Positions 9,357 to 18,523 are shown, counted from the stretch's first letter. The stretch is DNA of 64,000 bases from Haloterrigena sp. KLK7 (GCF_037914945.1 NZ_CP149787.1:3224001-3288000), one strand, 5' to 3'. Notes: a model not told the origin generated them from the sequence alone. Translations and numbers: made by a program.

Positions 9357-10904
9357 TCACCGGTAGAGGCCGAGCCGTCGGAAGATCGCTCCCAGCAACA
9401 CGGCGACGGGGATGATCTCGAGGCGGCCGACCCACATGTTGAGTATCAGCATCGCCTTCGCGGTATCGGGCATGCCCGGTCCGGTGATCCCCGAGTCGAG
9501 GCCGACGTTGCTCTGGGCGCTCATCACGTCGAAGACGACGTACTCGACGGGGTGCGCCGGCGAGAGCGTCCGCAGGAGGACGGCCACGCCGACGGCGAGG
9601 AACGCGATCCAGAGCAGGAAGACGACCGCCGCTTCGGTGTACTCCCGCTGGAACTGGTCCTCGCCGAGACTCCGCTTGCCGAGCCGGAGTCGCCGAATCG
9701 CGCTGTCCGGCTGGAAGACCGAGCCGATCTGCCAGGCCGTCCCCTTGACGAGCGTGATGACGCGGACGAGTTTGAGACCGCTGACCGTCGACCCCGCCGC
9801 GGCGCCGGTCAGCATTCCCAGACACGTCACGAACGTCGCTCCGGCCGACCAGACCGATTCCGTGCCCTCGCCGACCGTCGCCGTGCCGAAACCGGTGTTC
9901 GACGTCGCGGAGACGAACTGGAACAGCGAGATCCGGAACGTCTCCTCGAACGTCTCGTACTGTCCGTTGGCCCAGAGGATCGCGGTCAAGGCCAGCGACC
10001 CGATTCCGAACCAGAGGAAGACCCAGCGCGTCTGGACGTCCTCGTAGAAGTTCTCGAGTTCGCCCCTGAAGATCAGGTAGTGGACGGGGAAGGCGATGCT
10101 GCCCGCGACCATCACCGGAACGACCGCGTACTCGATGAGGGGGCTGCCGTAGTGGCCGATCGAGTCGGCGTGGACGGAGAATCCGCCGGTAGCGATCCCC
10201 GTCATCGCGTGATTGATCGCGTCCCACAGCGGCATGCCGACGAGGAGGAACAGCGCGATCGAGGCGAGCGTCAGTCCGAGGTAGATCTTCCAGATCTCCG
10301 TGACCGTGTTAACGATGCTGGGGTGGATCTTCTCGGAGCGGGCTTCGCTCTCGTAGAGCGTCAGCGACCCGCTGCCCGGGCGAGCGAGGATCGCGACGGT
10401 GAGGACGATGACGCCGACGCCGCCGATCCACTCCGTGAAGGAGCGCCACCAGTGCAGCGATCGAGGCAGTTCCTCCTCGACGGCGGCCACCGTCAGCCCC
10501 GTCCCGGTGAAGCCGCTCATGCACTCGAACACGGCATCGAGCGGATTCAGAAAGATATCCGTCGTGTCGTTCAACGGCGGCGTGTTCGCCCACGCCGGGA
10601 ACGGGTCGATCGCGATCGTCCACGCGATCAGCAGGAACGGGAGCGCGCCGAGGACGCCGACCGCCGCCCACGCGCCGGCCGCCGTAATCATCGCCTCGAG
10701 TTTGCCGGTGGTCGACGCGTCACGGTATCGGCGGGCGAGCGCGACGCCGATCCCGCCCATCGTGACCGCGGAGACGGCGAACGCGGGGATCGCGTAGAAC
10801 TCGCGGTTGATCGCGGCGACCGGGATCGAGACGACGAGCATGAGCGAGACGACCTGGACGATTCGACCGACGTCCCGTCCGACCGCCCGATATCGAACTC
10901 TCAT
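9357..10904 (-). CDS. trkH: TrkH family potassium uptake membrane protein (copy 1)
   Basis: 515 residues, four MPM repeats forming a K+ pore. Filter loops are seen at CMSGFTGTGLTV, ATGGFSVHADS, SATSNTGFGTATV and SAQSNVGLDSG, each holding the expected Gly. The cytosolic GSGSLTLYESEARSEKIHPS segment and the GAAAGSTVSGLKLVRV motif of the gating loop are present. The gene is read with the one-RCK trkA upstream: trkA stop and trkH start share ATGA (10901-10904), so the pair is co-translated. It is a close paralogue of the TrkH at 12386-13933, with long identical stretches even at silent sites. Confidence 0.93.
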   Translation of the reverse strand: MRVRYRAVGRDVGRIVQVVSLMLVVSIPVAAINREFYAIPAFAVSAVTMGGIGVALARRYRDASTTGKLEAMITAAGAWAAVGVLGALPFLLIAWTIAIDPFPAWANTPPLNDTTDIFLNPLDAVFECMSGFTGTGLTVAAVEEELPRSLHWWRSFTEWIGGVGVIVLTVAILARPGSGSLTLYESEARSEKIHPSIVNTVTEIWKIYLGLTLASIALFLLVGMPLWDAINHAMTGIATGGFSVHADSIGHYGSPLIEYAVVPVMVAGSIAFPVHYLIFRGELENFYEDVQTRWVFLWFGIGSLALTAILWANGQYETFEETFRISLFQFVSATSNTGFGTATVGEGTESVWSAGATFVTCLGMLTGAAAGSTVSGLKLVRVITLVKGTAWQIGSVFQPDSAIRRLRLGKRSLGEDQFQREYTEAAVVFLLWIAFLAVGVAVLLRTLSPAHPVEYVVFDVMSAQSNVGLDSGITGPGMPDTAKAMLILNMWVGRLEIIPVAVLLGAIFRRLGLYR

Positions 10905-11572
10905 GCTCGATCGCCGGTAAACGCCGCGACGGCGTCGGATAACGTCGCGTCGTCGGTGAACACCGTCACGTGGTCGTCCGCGTGAATCGTCGTCTCGCCC
11001 CTCGGTGCGCAGATCTCGCCGTCCCGCTGAAGCGCGACGACGAGACAGCCGTCCGGCAGCGAACCGGTCTCGATGGCCGTCTCGAGGCGCTGCCCGTTCA
11101 TCGGGGCGTCCTCGGTGACGGTCAGTTCGACGAGTTCGGTCTCCTCGTCGAGATCGACGAAGTCGCTGACGCCGGGATATCGAACGGAATGATAGAGGTA
11201 GTCGGCGATCAGTCGCTGCGGGTTCTCGATGAGGTTGACACCGATCTTCTCGAAGACGGGGAGGTTCTCGGGATCGTGGACGACGCTGACGAGGTTCGGG
11301 ACGTCGTGTTCCTGGGCGAGCAACATCACCATGATGTTGACCGCGTCGACGTCGGTCGTCGAAATGACCGCGTCCGCTCGGTCGACGTTCGCGTCCCGGA
11401 GCGTGTCGTGGTTCGTCGCGTCGGCGTTGAGCACGAGACAGTCGTACTCCGAGGCGACGTCGTTCGCCCGCCCCTCGTCGCTTTCGATCACGACGACGTC
11501 GTTGCCGTCGCGGACCGCGAGATCGATCAGGTTCGAGCCGATACTCCCTGCGCCGATAATGATAACATACAT
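10901..11572 (-). CDS. TrkA family protein with one RCK_N and one RCK_C domain (copy 1)
   Basis: 223 residues. The N-terminal Rossmann domain begins IIIGAGSIGSNLIDLAVRDG, with IESDEG ending strand 2, followed by HDPENLPVFEKIGVN. The RCK_C domain (about 140-223) has ELTVTEDAPMNGQRLE and ends in FTGDRA. It is the regulatory subunit for the TrkH encoded immediately downstream; a half-size RCK protein must assemble as a ring of more chains than the two-RCK TrkA. It follows uspA by 14 bp. By eye it differs from the second copy (13930-14601) at about 23 of 223 positions, most of them in the RCK_C domain. Confidence 0.92.
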   Translation of the reverse strand: MYVIIIGAGSIGSNLIDLAVRDGNDVVVIESDEGRANDVASEYDCLVLNADATNHDTLRDANVDRADAVISTTDVDAVNIMVMLLAQEHDVPNLVSVVHDPENLPVFEKIGVNLIENPQRLIADYLYHSVRYPGVSDFVDLDEETELVELTVTEDAPMNGQRLETAIETGSLPDGCLVVALQRDGEICAPRGETTIHADDHVTVFTDDATLSDAVAAFTGDRA

Positions 11573-11586
11573 CGTTGGTGTCTCCG

Positions 11587-12024
11587 TCAGGCGTCGTTCG
11601 AGTCCAGTCGCGAGAAGACGACGACCGGACGCTCGCACTCGGTGATCAGTCTGTACGAATCGGACCCCGACAGCAGTCGGTGGAGTCGGCCGCCGGATCG
11701 GGGCCGAAACCCGATGGCGGTCGCGTCGACGTCCGCGGCCGCGGCGGCGATTTCGTCGACGACGTCGGTCCCGTACCTGAGTTCGCGTCGGATTGGGAGG
11801 CCGTCGGGCAGCCGCTCCTCGACGATCGAGAAGATCCGGTCGGCCTGCGCTCGGCGCGCCTCGAGGGGCGCCTTGTCCGGGTATCCGTCCGTCTTTTCGA
11901 TGACGTGGACGACGGTGATCGTCTCGATCTCCTCGACGAACGACTCCAGCGAGTCGCACGTCGCCCGCGCGTCGCGCTCGGTCGCGACCGGGACGACCGT
12001 GTGCGTCGTGATCGAATCGGTCAT
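11587..12024 (-). CDS. Universal stress protein (UspA family), first gene of the uspA-trkA-trkH operon
   Basis: 145 residues with the alpha/beta USP fold: THTVVPVATERDA at the N-terminus, ITVVHVIEKT, then AIGFRPRSGGRLHRLLSGSDSYRLITECERPVVVFSR at the end. The nucleotide-binding G-2x-G-9x-G(S/T) motif of ATP-binding USPs is degenerate (RSGGRLHRLLSGSDS). USPs often accompany Trk and other ion transporters and are thought to sense ATP or stress. The gene heads a leftward operon with trkA and trkH (14 bp, then a 4-bp overlap). A truncated homologue is found at the same position in the duplicated block (14605-14710). Confidence 0.85.
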   Translation of the reverse strand: MTDSITTHTVVPVATERDARATCDSLESFVEEIETITVVHVIEKTDGYPDKAPLEARRAQADRIFSIVEERLPDGLPIRRELRYGTDVVDEIAAAAADVDATAIGFRPRSGGRLHRLLSGSDSYRLITECERPVVVFSRLDSNDA

Positions 12025-12120
12025 CGGTTCACCACCGCCGACGGAGCCGAGCGCTCGCAGCGCCGCGCTCCCGACGTGGCTGTCGACATCGTTCCATCAC
12101 TGCTGGCGTTACGGATTCAA

Positions 12121-12129
12121 TAATATAAA
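12121..12129 (-). promoter_or_regulatory. Probable TATA box of the uspA-trkA-trkH operon
   Basis: TTTATATTA on the minus strand sits in the only AT-rich stretch of this gap. It is about 97 bp before the uspA ATG, so a leader of roughly 70 nt is implied if it is used. Confidence 0.4.
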
Positions 12130-12385
12130 CCTAGCTGATTTGCGGATACAGAATCTCCCTTAAGTTCACTTATTTCGATGGTTGACTACCGAGCGGTTCT
12201 CGTCACACGCTCGAGCGCGCAACGGCTGCGAACGGTGGACTCGGCGCTCTTCGCGTGCACGTGATCGTCCGCTCACTGGGACGGGATCCGATAGCGACCG
12301 ACCACCGGCGAAAACGCGCGCAGCGGTGGTCCGACGGCCGTCGGTGTCGCCGACGCGACCGTCTCGAGCGACGAGGCGCCGACGG
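12130..12385. other. Intergenic region between the two trk blocks
   Basis: With the promoter stretch before it, this makes a 361-bp gap between uspA and the second trkH. Short open frames here are arginine-rich and overlap on both strands. No gene, repeat or second uspA trace is visible on this side of trkH2. Confidence 0.5.
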
Positions 12386-13933
12386 TCAGCGATAGAGATC
12401 GAGCCGCTGGAAGAACGCGCCCAACAGCACCGCGACGGGGATGATCTCGAGGCGCCCGATCCACATATTGAACAGCAGGACGGTCTTGGCGGCCGTCGGC
12501 ATTCCCGGACCGGTGATCCCGGTGTCCAGCCCCACGGTGCTCTGGGCGCTCATCACCTCGAAGATGACGTACTCGAGGGGGTATTCGGGGGGCAACGCCC
12601 ACAGGAAGACCGCGACGCCGACGGCGAGCCCGGCGATCCAGAGGACGAAGACGACGGCCGCCTCGGCGTACTCGCGCTGGGCCTGTGACTGATCGAGGGT
12701 GCGCTCGCCGAGCCGGAGTCGGCGAATCGCGCTGGCCGGCGCGAAGACGCTCCTGATCTGCCAGACCGTCCCCTTGACGAGCGTGATGACGCGGACGAGT
12801 TTGAGGCCACCGACGGTCGATCCGGCGGCCGCTCCGGTCAGCATCCCGAGACAGAGCAACAGCGTCGGCCCGGCCGTCCAGACGCGGTCGGTCCCCCCGC
12901 CGATCGACGCCGTTCCGAACCCGGCGTTCGACGTCGCGGAGACGAACTGGAACAGCGCGATCCGGAACGTCTCCCCGAGCGACTCGTACTGTCCCCCTGC
13001 AGAGAGCAGCGCCATCAGTGCGACCGAACCGACGGAAAACCAGATGAACACCCACCGGGTCTGGAGATCGGCGTAGACGTTGCGCAGTTCGCCCTTGATC
13101 AGCAGGTAGTGAATCGGGAACGCGATGCTACCGGCGACCATCACCGGAACGACCGCGTACTCGATGATCGGACTGCCGTAGTGGCCGATCGAGTCGGCGT
13201 GGACGGAGAACCCGCCCGTCGCGATGGCCGTCATCGCGTGGTTGATCGCGTCCCACAGCGGCATACCGGCGACGAAGAACAGGGCGATCGCAGCGAGCGT
13301 GATCCCGAGGTAAATCTTCCAGATCTCCGTGACCGTCGAGACGATGCTGGGATGGATCTTCTCGGAGCGGGCCTCGCTCTCGTAGAGCGTCAGCGACCCG
13401 CTGCCCGGGCGGGCGAGAATCGCGACGGTGAGGACGATGACGCCGACGCCGCCGATCCACTCCGTGAACGAGCGCCACCAGTGCAGCGACCGCGGGAGGT
13501 TCTCCTCGACGGCGGCCATCGTCAGCCCGGTGCTGGTGAAGCCGCTGATGCTCTCGAAGATCCCGTTGAGGGGATGTCGAAAGACGGCGACCGTGTCGGT
13601 CATCGGCGGCGTGTTCGCCCACGCGGGATACGGATCGAGCGCGATCGTCCACGCGATGAGCAGAAAGGGGAGGCTGCCGAAGACGCCGATCGTTCCCCAC
13701 GCGGCCGCCGCCGTGACCATCGCCTCGAGCCGACCGGTGTCCGACACGCCCCCGTATCGTCGCGCGAGTCCGATCCCGAGTCCGCCCATCACGACGGCCG
13801 AGCCGACGAACGCGGGGATCGCGTAGAACTCGCGGTTGATCGCGGCGACGAGGATCGAGACGAGCGCCATCAGCGAGACGACCTGCAGGATTCGACCGAG
13901 GTCCCGACCCACTGCCGAATACCGCACCCTCAT
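12386..13933 (-). CDS. trkH: TrkH family potassium uptake membrane protein (copy 2)
   Basis: 515 residues, the same length as copy 1. Filter loops read SISGFTSTGLTM, ATGGFSVHADS, SATSNAGFGTASI and SAQSTVGLDTG. The segment from LPRSLHWWRSFTEW to ARSEKIHPSIV is identical to copy 1, while the first-filter region and several helices differ (for example CMSGFTGTG against SISGFTSTG). It forms the membrane pore for the RCK protein encoded just upstream, with a 4-bp ATGA overlap (13930-13933). The uneven pattern of identity suggests duplication followed by either gene conversion or selection on the gating region. Confidence 0.93.
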   Translation of the reverse strand: MRVRYSAVGRDLGRILQVVSLMALVSILVAAINREFYAIPAFVGSAVVMGGLGIGLARRYGGVSDTGRLEAMVTAAAAWGTIGVFGSLPFLLIAWTIALDPYPAWANTPPMTDTVAVFRHPLNGIFESISGFTSTGLTMAAVEENLPRSLHWWRSFTEWIGGVGVIVLTVAILARPGSGSLTLYESEARSEKIHPSIVSTVTEIWKIYLGITLAAIALFFVAGMPLWDAINHAMTAIATGGFSVHADSIGHYGSPIIEYAVVPVMVAGSIAFPIHYLLIKGELRNVYADLQTRWVFIWFSVGSVALMALLSAGGQYESLGETFRIALFQFVSATSNAGFGTASIGGGTDRVWTAGPTLLLCLGMLTGAAAGSTVGGLKLVRVITLVKGTVWQIRSVFAPASAIRRLRLGERTLDQSQAQREYAEAAVVFVLWIAGLAVGVAVFLWALPPEYPLEYVIFEVMSAQSTVGLDTGITGPGMPTAAKTVLLFNMWIGRLEIIPVAVLLGAFFQRLDLYR

Positions 13934-14601
13934 GAGTGGTCGTCGGTAAACGCCGCGACCGCGTCGGCCAGCGCCGTGTCGTCGGTGAACACCGTCACCT
14001 GATCGCCGGCCCGAATCGTCGTGTCGCCCCGCGGGGCGCGGATCTCGTCGCCGCGTTTGAGCGCGACGACGAGGCAGCCGTCCGGCAGCGAACCGGTCTC
14101 GATGGCCGTCTCGAGGCGTTGGCCGTCCATCGGGGCGCCCTCGGTGACGGTCAGTTCGACGAGTTCGGTCTCCTCGTCGAGGTCGATGAAGTCGCTGACG
14201 CTGGGATACCGGACCGAGTGGTAGAGGTAGTCGGCGATCAGTCGCTGCGGGTTCTCGATGAGGTTGACACCGATCTTCTCGAAGACGGGGAGGTTCTCGG
14301 GGTCGTGGACGACGCTGACGAGGTTCGGGACGTCGTGCTCCTGGGCGAGCAACATCACCATGATGTTGACCGCGTCGATGTCGGTCGTCGAGATGACGGC
14401 GTCCGCGCGGTCGATGCTCGCATCTCGGAGCGTGTCGTGGTTCGTCGCGTCGGCGTTGAGCACGAGACAGTCGTATTCCGAGGCGACGTCGTTCGCCCGC
14501 CCCTCGTCGCTTTCGATCACGACGACGTCGTTGCCGTCGCGGACCGCGAGGTCGATCAAGTTCGAGCCGATGCTGCCGGCGCCGATGATAACGATATACA
14601 T
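13930..14601 (-). CDS. TrkA family protein with one RCK_N and one RCK_C domain (copy 2)
   Basis: 223 residues starting at MYIVIIGAGSIGSN. The Rossmann domain is nearly identical to copy 1: about 7 differences in the first 150 residues. The last 73 residues (RCK_C) hold about 16 changes, such as KRGDEIRAPRGDTT against QRDGEICAPRGETT. RCK_C is where K+ channel regulators bind small effectors, so the two copies may answer different signals; that is inference. A longer in-frame start at 14652 is rejected since copy 1 starts at the same MY. The remains of a uspA gene lie directly upstream. Confidence 0.92.
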   Translation of the reverse strand: MYIVIIGAGSIGSNLIDLAVRDGNDVVVIESDEGRANDVASEYDCLVLNADATNHDTLRDASIDRADAVISTTDIDAVNIMVMLLAQEHDVPNLVSVVHDPENLPVFEKIGVNLIENPQRLIADYLYHSVRYPSVSDFIDLDEETELVELTVTEGAPMDGQRLETAIETGSLPDGCLVVALKRGDEIRAPRGDTTIRAGDQVTVFTDDTALADAVAAFTDDHS

Positions 14602-14604
14602 GTT

Positions 14605-14710
14605 CAGTCTTCCCCTGCTGATGGTTCGAGTCGCATTTCGAGCGTCCGACAACGGGTTGTTCGCTTTCGATTATTAATCTGTACGACTCGACGGCCGAAA
14701 GCAATCCGAC
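14605..14710 (-). pseudogene. Relic of a uspA 3' end upstream of trkA copy 2
   Basis: Reading leftwards from about 14710, the frame gives LLSAVESYRLIIESEQPVVGRSKCDSN. The end of the intact UspA at 11587-12024 reads LLSGSDSYRLITECERPVVVFSRLDSN. At the DNA level the shared TCGTACAGA core lies at the same distance from the following trkA ATG in both blocks. The frame upstream of LLS no longer matches UspA and the stop codon is lost, so this is a truncated leftover of an ancestral uspA-trkA-trkH block. Changed bases are mostly towards A/T and create AGATTAATAAT, a possible TATA-like element for trkA copy 2. Confidence 0.75.
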
Positions 14711-14901
14711 GAGCGCGAGCGTGATACACGCCGTCCGCCGGCGACACCGGTTGCGAACGGACTGGAACGGACCGCGTACCGAACGACCGCCGTCGATAGT
14801 CCGTCATACTTCGTTCCGATTGGAGGGCAGTCACGTCGCTAGGTGTTTCGGCGGGCGATCAAAAAGCAGAAGCCTTCAGGCACGTGGGCGTACCCGGGAC
14901 C
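14711..14901. other. Divergent promoter region between trkA copy 2 and the Lrp-RCK_C gene
   Basis: About 190 bp, GC-rich except for ATCAAAAAGCAGAAG near 14857-14871, which may serve the rightward regulator gene. No open frame here resembles a protein. Confidence 0.4.
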
Positions 14902-15642
14902 ATGAGTATCCGTCTCGACGAGGTGAACAAGCGAATCATCCACGCGTTGATGGACGACGCGCGGAACACGTCGGCGCCGATGATCGCCGACGAGGTCGGC
15001 GTCTCTCCGGCGACGATCCGAAACCGTATCGACCGACTCGAGGAGGCCGGGATCATCACGGGGTATCACGCGAACGTCGACTTCGACGCCGCCGACGAGA
15101 TGCTCACGACGCTGTACGTGGCCACGGCGCCCGTCGAGGACCGCGCGCGACTCGCCCAGCAGGCCCGGGCGATCACCGGCGTCGTCAACGTCCGGGAGTT
15201 CGTGGCCGGGCGGGAGAACCTCCACGTGCTCGCCGTCGGGAGCGACGTCGACGCGCTCAACGGCGTCGTCCGAGAGCTCACCGCGCTGGGCCTCGAGATC
15301 GACGACGAGAAGATGATCCAGCGAGAGCAGTTTCAGGCCTACCAGCCGTTCGGGCCGGCCGAGTCCCACCAGCAGTTCTCCGACTACATCAGTCTCGCCG
15401 GCGGCAACGAGGTCGTCGAACTGACCGTCGACGACGACGCGCCGATCGTCGGGAAGACCTTAGCACAGGCCGGCCGCGACGCCGTCCTCGAGGACGGCGT
15501 GCTCGTCGTCTCGATCGAACGCGACGACACCGTACTGACGCCGACGGGAGAGAGCGAGATTCGCGCCGGCGACCTGCTGACGGTGCTCTCTCGGGGCGGG
15601 ATCACGGAATCCATGCTGAACGCGTTCGAAGCCGACGACTGA
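14902..15642 (+). CDS. Lrp/AsnC-family regulator fused to an RCK_C (TrkA-C) domain
   Basis: 246 residues. The N-terminus is an Lrp-type HTH (about 1-55): LDEVNKRIIHALMDDARN, then SPATIRNRIDRLEEAGIITG. The RAM-like ligand/oligomer domain follows (about 60-140; LYVATAPVEDRARLAQQARA, GVVNVREFVAGREN). The C-terminus (about 165-246) is a TrkA-C domain: NEVVELTVDDDAPIVGKTL, DTVLTPTGESEIRAGDLLTVLS. RCK_C domains bind regulatory ligands in K+ channels. Its position, divergent from the trk copy-2 operon, makes it a candidate regulator of the trk genes. The start at the ATG at 14902 gives the usual MSIRLDEVNKR beginning. Confidence 0.88.
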   Translation: MSIRLDEVNKRIIHALMDDARNTSAPMIADEVGVSPATIRNRIDRLEEAGIITGYHANVDFDAADEMLTTLYVATAPVEDRARLAQQARAITGVVNVREFVAGRENLHVLAVGSDVDALNGVVRELTALGLEIDDEKMIQREQFQAYQPFGPAESHQQFSDYISLAGGNEVVELTVDDDAPIVGKTLAQAGRDAVLEDGVLVVSIERDDTVLTPTGESEIRAGDLLTVLSRGGITESMLNAFEADD

Positions 15643-15725
15643 GTGCGTTCTCGAGCGGACAGCACCGAGTCGAGGACGATTCGATCGGGCGCACTCGCGA
15701 TCGCTCGGATCGCGAAACGAGTTCG

Positions 15726-18038
15726 TCAGTCCGTTCTCGTCGTCTCGGATTCGGGGTTCGGCGTCGACGGCTCCGGAGTCACGCCCGTCTCCGCGTCGCT
15801 TCGGTCGCCGTTCCCGGAGCCGAAGATCCGCTCGCGAACGGAGCGTTTGTGGCGCTTCTCGGCGAGCAGCACCGAACAGTCGACGTCTTCGAGGACGTCG
15901 AGCACGAGCGAGCCGCGAACGACCCGCGAGAGCAGCCCCTTCTCCGTCGCGCCGATGACCAGCAGCGTCGCGTCCGCCGCCGCGTCGCCGATGCTCCGCT
16001 GGACGTCGCCCGTCTCGACGGTGAGCGTCGCGTCCGACAGCTCGCGTTCGTCGGCCCACGACTCGAGGAACGCGCGTCCCTGCTGGGGATCGTCCGCGAC
16101 GTGGAGGAGGGTCACCTCGGCGTCGTACTGGTCGCGCAGACAGCGCGCGACGGCCGCCGCGAGGTCGGAGTCCGGACCGCCCGCGGTCGGGAGGAGGATC
16201 CGTGACGGGTCGAACCCGCGGTCGCGGAAGACCAGGAAGTCACACGGCAGCGAGTGGGCGAGTTCGTCGGTCCTGCTCTCCACGCGGCCCGACGATCCCA
16301 GCGAGTCCGGCCCCCAGCCCATCACGCAGACGTCGGCGTCGTAGCGCGTGGCGGCGTCGAACACTTCCTCGACGCCGCGGTGGGAGAGGACCACGTGGGT
16401 CTCCACGTCGACGCCGTACGTCTCGGCGTCGGCTCGCGCCTGCTCGACCAGGTGTTCGGCCGCCTCGTAGTCCTGCTGGTCGCGTGCGGCCGTCAGCGAC
16501 GTCTGGTCGGGGACCTGCTCGACGTTGACGGCGACGACCGTCCCGTCGTTCCGGTCGGCGATCGCCGAGGCGAGCGTGATCAGGTGTTTCTCGTGGGCGG
16601 GGTTCGCGAGCGGGACCATCACTCGGTAGTCGCCGCCCTCCGGTTTGACCGCCGTCGTCGCCGACACCGCCGCGTCGGGGAGTTCGTCGGACCGCTCGAG
16701 GACGTAGTCGGCGAGCACGCCCTGCGATTCGATCTCCGACCGAGCGTAGCCGAGGTACCAGACGAGTCCGAAGACGACGAACGCCATCGAGAGGAGGATG
16801 ACGGTCGGCTCCATGAACGCGATCAGCGCGAGCGAGAGCACCGCGCCCAGAATCGGCGTGATGGGATACAGCGGCACTTCGAAGTCGGGCTCGTAGCCGG
16901 CGGGGTCCGCCTCGCGGAAGACGATCAGCGCGAGATTCAGGAGCCCGTAGACGATGAGATGGAGGACGCTGCCGGCCGACGCCAGCATCTCGAGGTTACC
17001 CAACGCGATGAACAGCAGGATGAGCGCGCCCGTGATCGCGATCGCGCGGTACGGCGTCGCGAACCGCGGGTGGATCTCGTTGATCTTCGGCGAGACGAGC
17101 TTGTCCCGGCCCATCGCGAAGTTGATCCGCGAGGACGCGAGGATCGAGGCGTTGGCCGACGAGGCGGTCGCCAGCAGGCCGCCGAACAGCAGCGCCGCGG
17201 CCCCCGCCGGTCCCATCAGCATCCGGGCGACGTCGACGACGGCCGTCTCGTTGTTCGCGACGACCTCGGTCTCGACGGCGGCAAGCACTGTCAGGAGGAT
17301 CAGGGCGTACATCACGGTCACGATGACGACGCTTCCGATGACCGCCCGCGGCAGGTTGCGGCCGGGGTTTTGAATCTCCTCGCCGACGGACGTGATCTGA
17401 ACGAACCCGAGGTAGGAAACGAAGACGAGTCCCGTCACCGGGAGGAGCGGCGCCCAGCCGAAGGGGTCGATGGGACGGAGCGTCTCCAGATCGGCGTTCA
17501 GGAGTCCGAACAGCGTGAAGACCGCCAGAATACCGACCAGCGTGACGACGATGATGTTCTGTAACCGGCCGGTCTCCTTCGCGCCGACGTAGTTGACGGT
17601 GATGAAGAAGGCGGCGCCGACCAGCCCGATCAACTGGGCCGACTCGAGGCCGACGGGACCGAGCGCCACCGCCGGGACGCTCACGAACTGGTTGACGTAC
17701 TCGCCGAACCCGTACATGTAGAACGCGGAGGCGAACGCCAGCCCCATCCAGTTCCCCCAGCCGGCGATCGAGCCGAACAGCGGCCCGAGCCCCTGGTTGA
17801 CGTAGTAGTAGGCCCCGCCGGAGACGGGCATCGCCGTCCCGAGTTCGGACGCCGAGAGCGCCGTGAACAGGGCGATCACGCCGCCGATGACGAACGCCAG
17901 CGACGCCAGCGGCCCGAGATCCGCGACGGCCTCCCCTGGGAGGACGAAGATACCCGCGCCGATCATCGTCCCGACGCCGATCGTTAGCGCGGCGAGCGGT
18001 CCGAGGTCCTTGGCGAGTTCCTCGTCGCTCCCGCTCAT
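15726..18038 (-). CDS. APC-family amino acid permease fused to two USP domains
   Basis: 770 residues. Residues about 10-430 are a 12-14-helix APC transporter starting with [20 protein letters not shown], with [19 protein letters not shown] and [21 protein letters not shown] as family motifs. The cytosolic C-terminus has two USP-like units: about 465-595 ([30 protein letters not shown]) and about 600-735 ([39 protein letters not shown]). The second carries the ATP-type G-2x-G-9x-G-S spacing. It probably imports an amino acid or polyamine under USP control. A Ser/Thr/Pro-rich tail ends the chain. Confidence 0.9.
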   Translation of the reverse strand: MSGSDEELAKDLGPLAALTIGVGTMIGAGIFVLPGEAVADLGPLASLAFVIGGVIALFTALSASELGTAMPVSGGAYYYVNQGLGPLFGSIAGWGNWMGLAFASAFYMYGFGEYVNQFVSVPAVALGPVGLESAQLIGLVGAAFFITVNYVGAKETGRLQNIIVVTLVGILAVFTLFGLLNADLETLRPIDPFGWAPLLPVTGLVFVSYLGFVQITSVGEEIQNPGRNLPRAVIGSVVIVTVMYALILLTVLAAVETEVVANNETAVVDVARMLMGPAGAAALLFGGLLATASSANASILASSRINFAMGRDKLVSPKINEIHPRFATPYRAIAITGALILLFIALGNLEMLASAGSVLHLIVYGLLNLALIVFREADPAGYEPDFEVPLYPITPILGAVLSLALIAFMEPTVILLSMAFVVFGLVWYLGYARSEIESQGVLADYVLERSDELPDAAVSATTAVKPEGGDYRVMVPLANPAHEKHLITLASAIADRNDGTVVAVNVEQVPDQTSLTAARDQQDYEAAEHLVEQARADAETYGVDVETHVVLSHRGVEEVFDAATRYDADVCVMGWGPDSLGSSGRVESRTDELAHSLPCDFLVFRDRGFDPSRILLPTAGGPDSDLAAAVARCLRDQYDAEVTLLHVADDPQQGRAFLESWADERELSDATLTVETGDVQRSIGDAAADATLLVIGATEKGLLSRVVRGSLVLDVLEDVDCSVLLAEKRHKRSVRERIFGSGNGDRSDAETGVTPEPSTPNPESETTRTD

Positions 18039-18286
18039 CGGTTCCCCCTCGCCGGTCTTCCGGTGAACGCGTTCTGTAGTCTTCGTTTCATTGTCGTACT
18101 GGAAACGGCGTCCGGCGTGTGACCCGCCCCGTTACCGACCGCGAACGCGGACGGGACCCGACGATACCGAGAGTCCCCGCTGTACGGAGGACCGTTCGGA
18201 CATACTCGGGCGATGTCGGACACGCGCCTTAACTGGTTCGTTTGCCGCCCAGCCGCCGAGACCGGCTCTCACGTCCGCGAATCGGA

Positions 18287-18523
18287 TCAGCGCCTCGAGT
18301 CGCGCCGCGTTCGGTCCGATCGCTGGACCGACTCCTCGAGGATTCGATTGACGGCCCAGGCGACCCAGCCGAAGACGAGGACGGTGAACACGCCCATTTC
18401 GGTGCGGACGAACGTCCCGTGCCAGATCGTCAGCACCGCAGCGACGACGACGATCGACACGGCGGTGACGGTAAAGACGTCGAAGAACGAGACCGGGCGC
18501 CGGACGCTTGGAAGTCGAGCCAT
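18287..18523 (-). CDS. Small two-helix membrane protein of unknown function
   Basis: 78 residues: a basic N-terminus (MARLPSVRRPVSFFDV), one helix (FTVTAVSIVVVAAVLTIWHG), a short loop with Arg and Glu, a second helix (GVFTVLVFGWVAWAVNRIL), and a charged Arg-rich C-terminus. The regular alternation of charge and hydrophobicity makes it a credible gene despite its size. It lies between the permease (read the same way) and the divergent trkH copy 3. I do not recognise a family. Confidence 0.65.
   Translation of the reverse strand: MARLPSVRRPVSFFDVFTVTAVSIVVVAAVLTIWHGTFVRTEMGVFTVLVFGWVAWAVNRILEESVQRSDRTRRDSRR

Noticed and set aside
16254-17564. Plus-strand open frame of 436 codons
   Set aside because: Antisense to the permease-USP gene; composition is Arg/Asp/Glu-rich without domains.
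18035-18223. Small minus-strand frame ending in ATGA with the permease start
   Set aside because: No hydrophobic or domain pattern, and the overlap at the permease start is likely chance.
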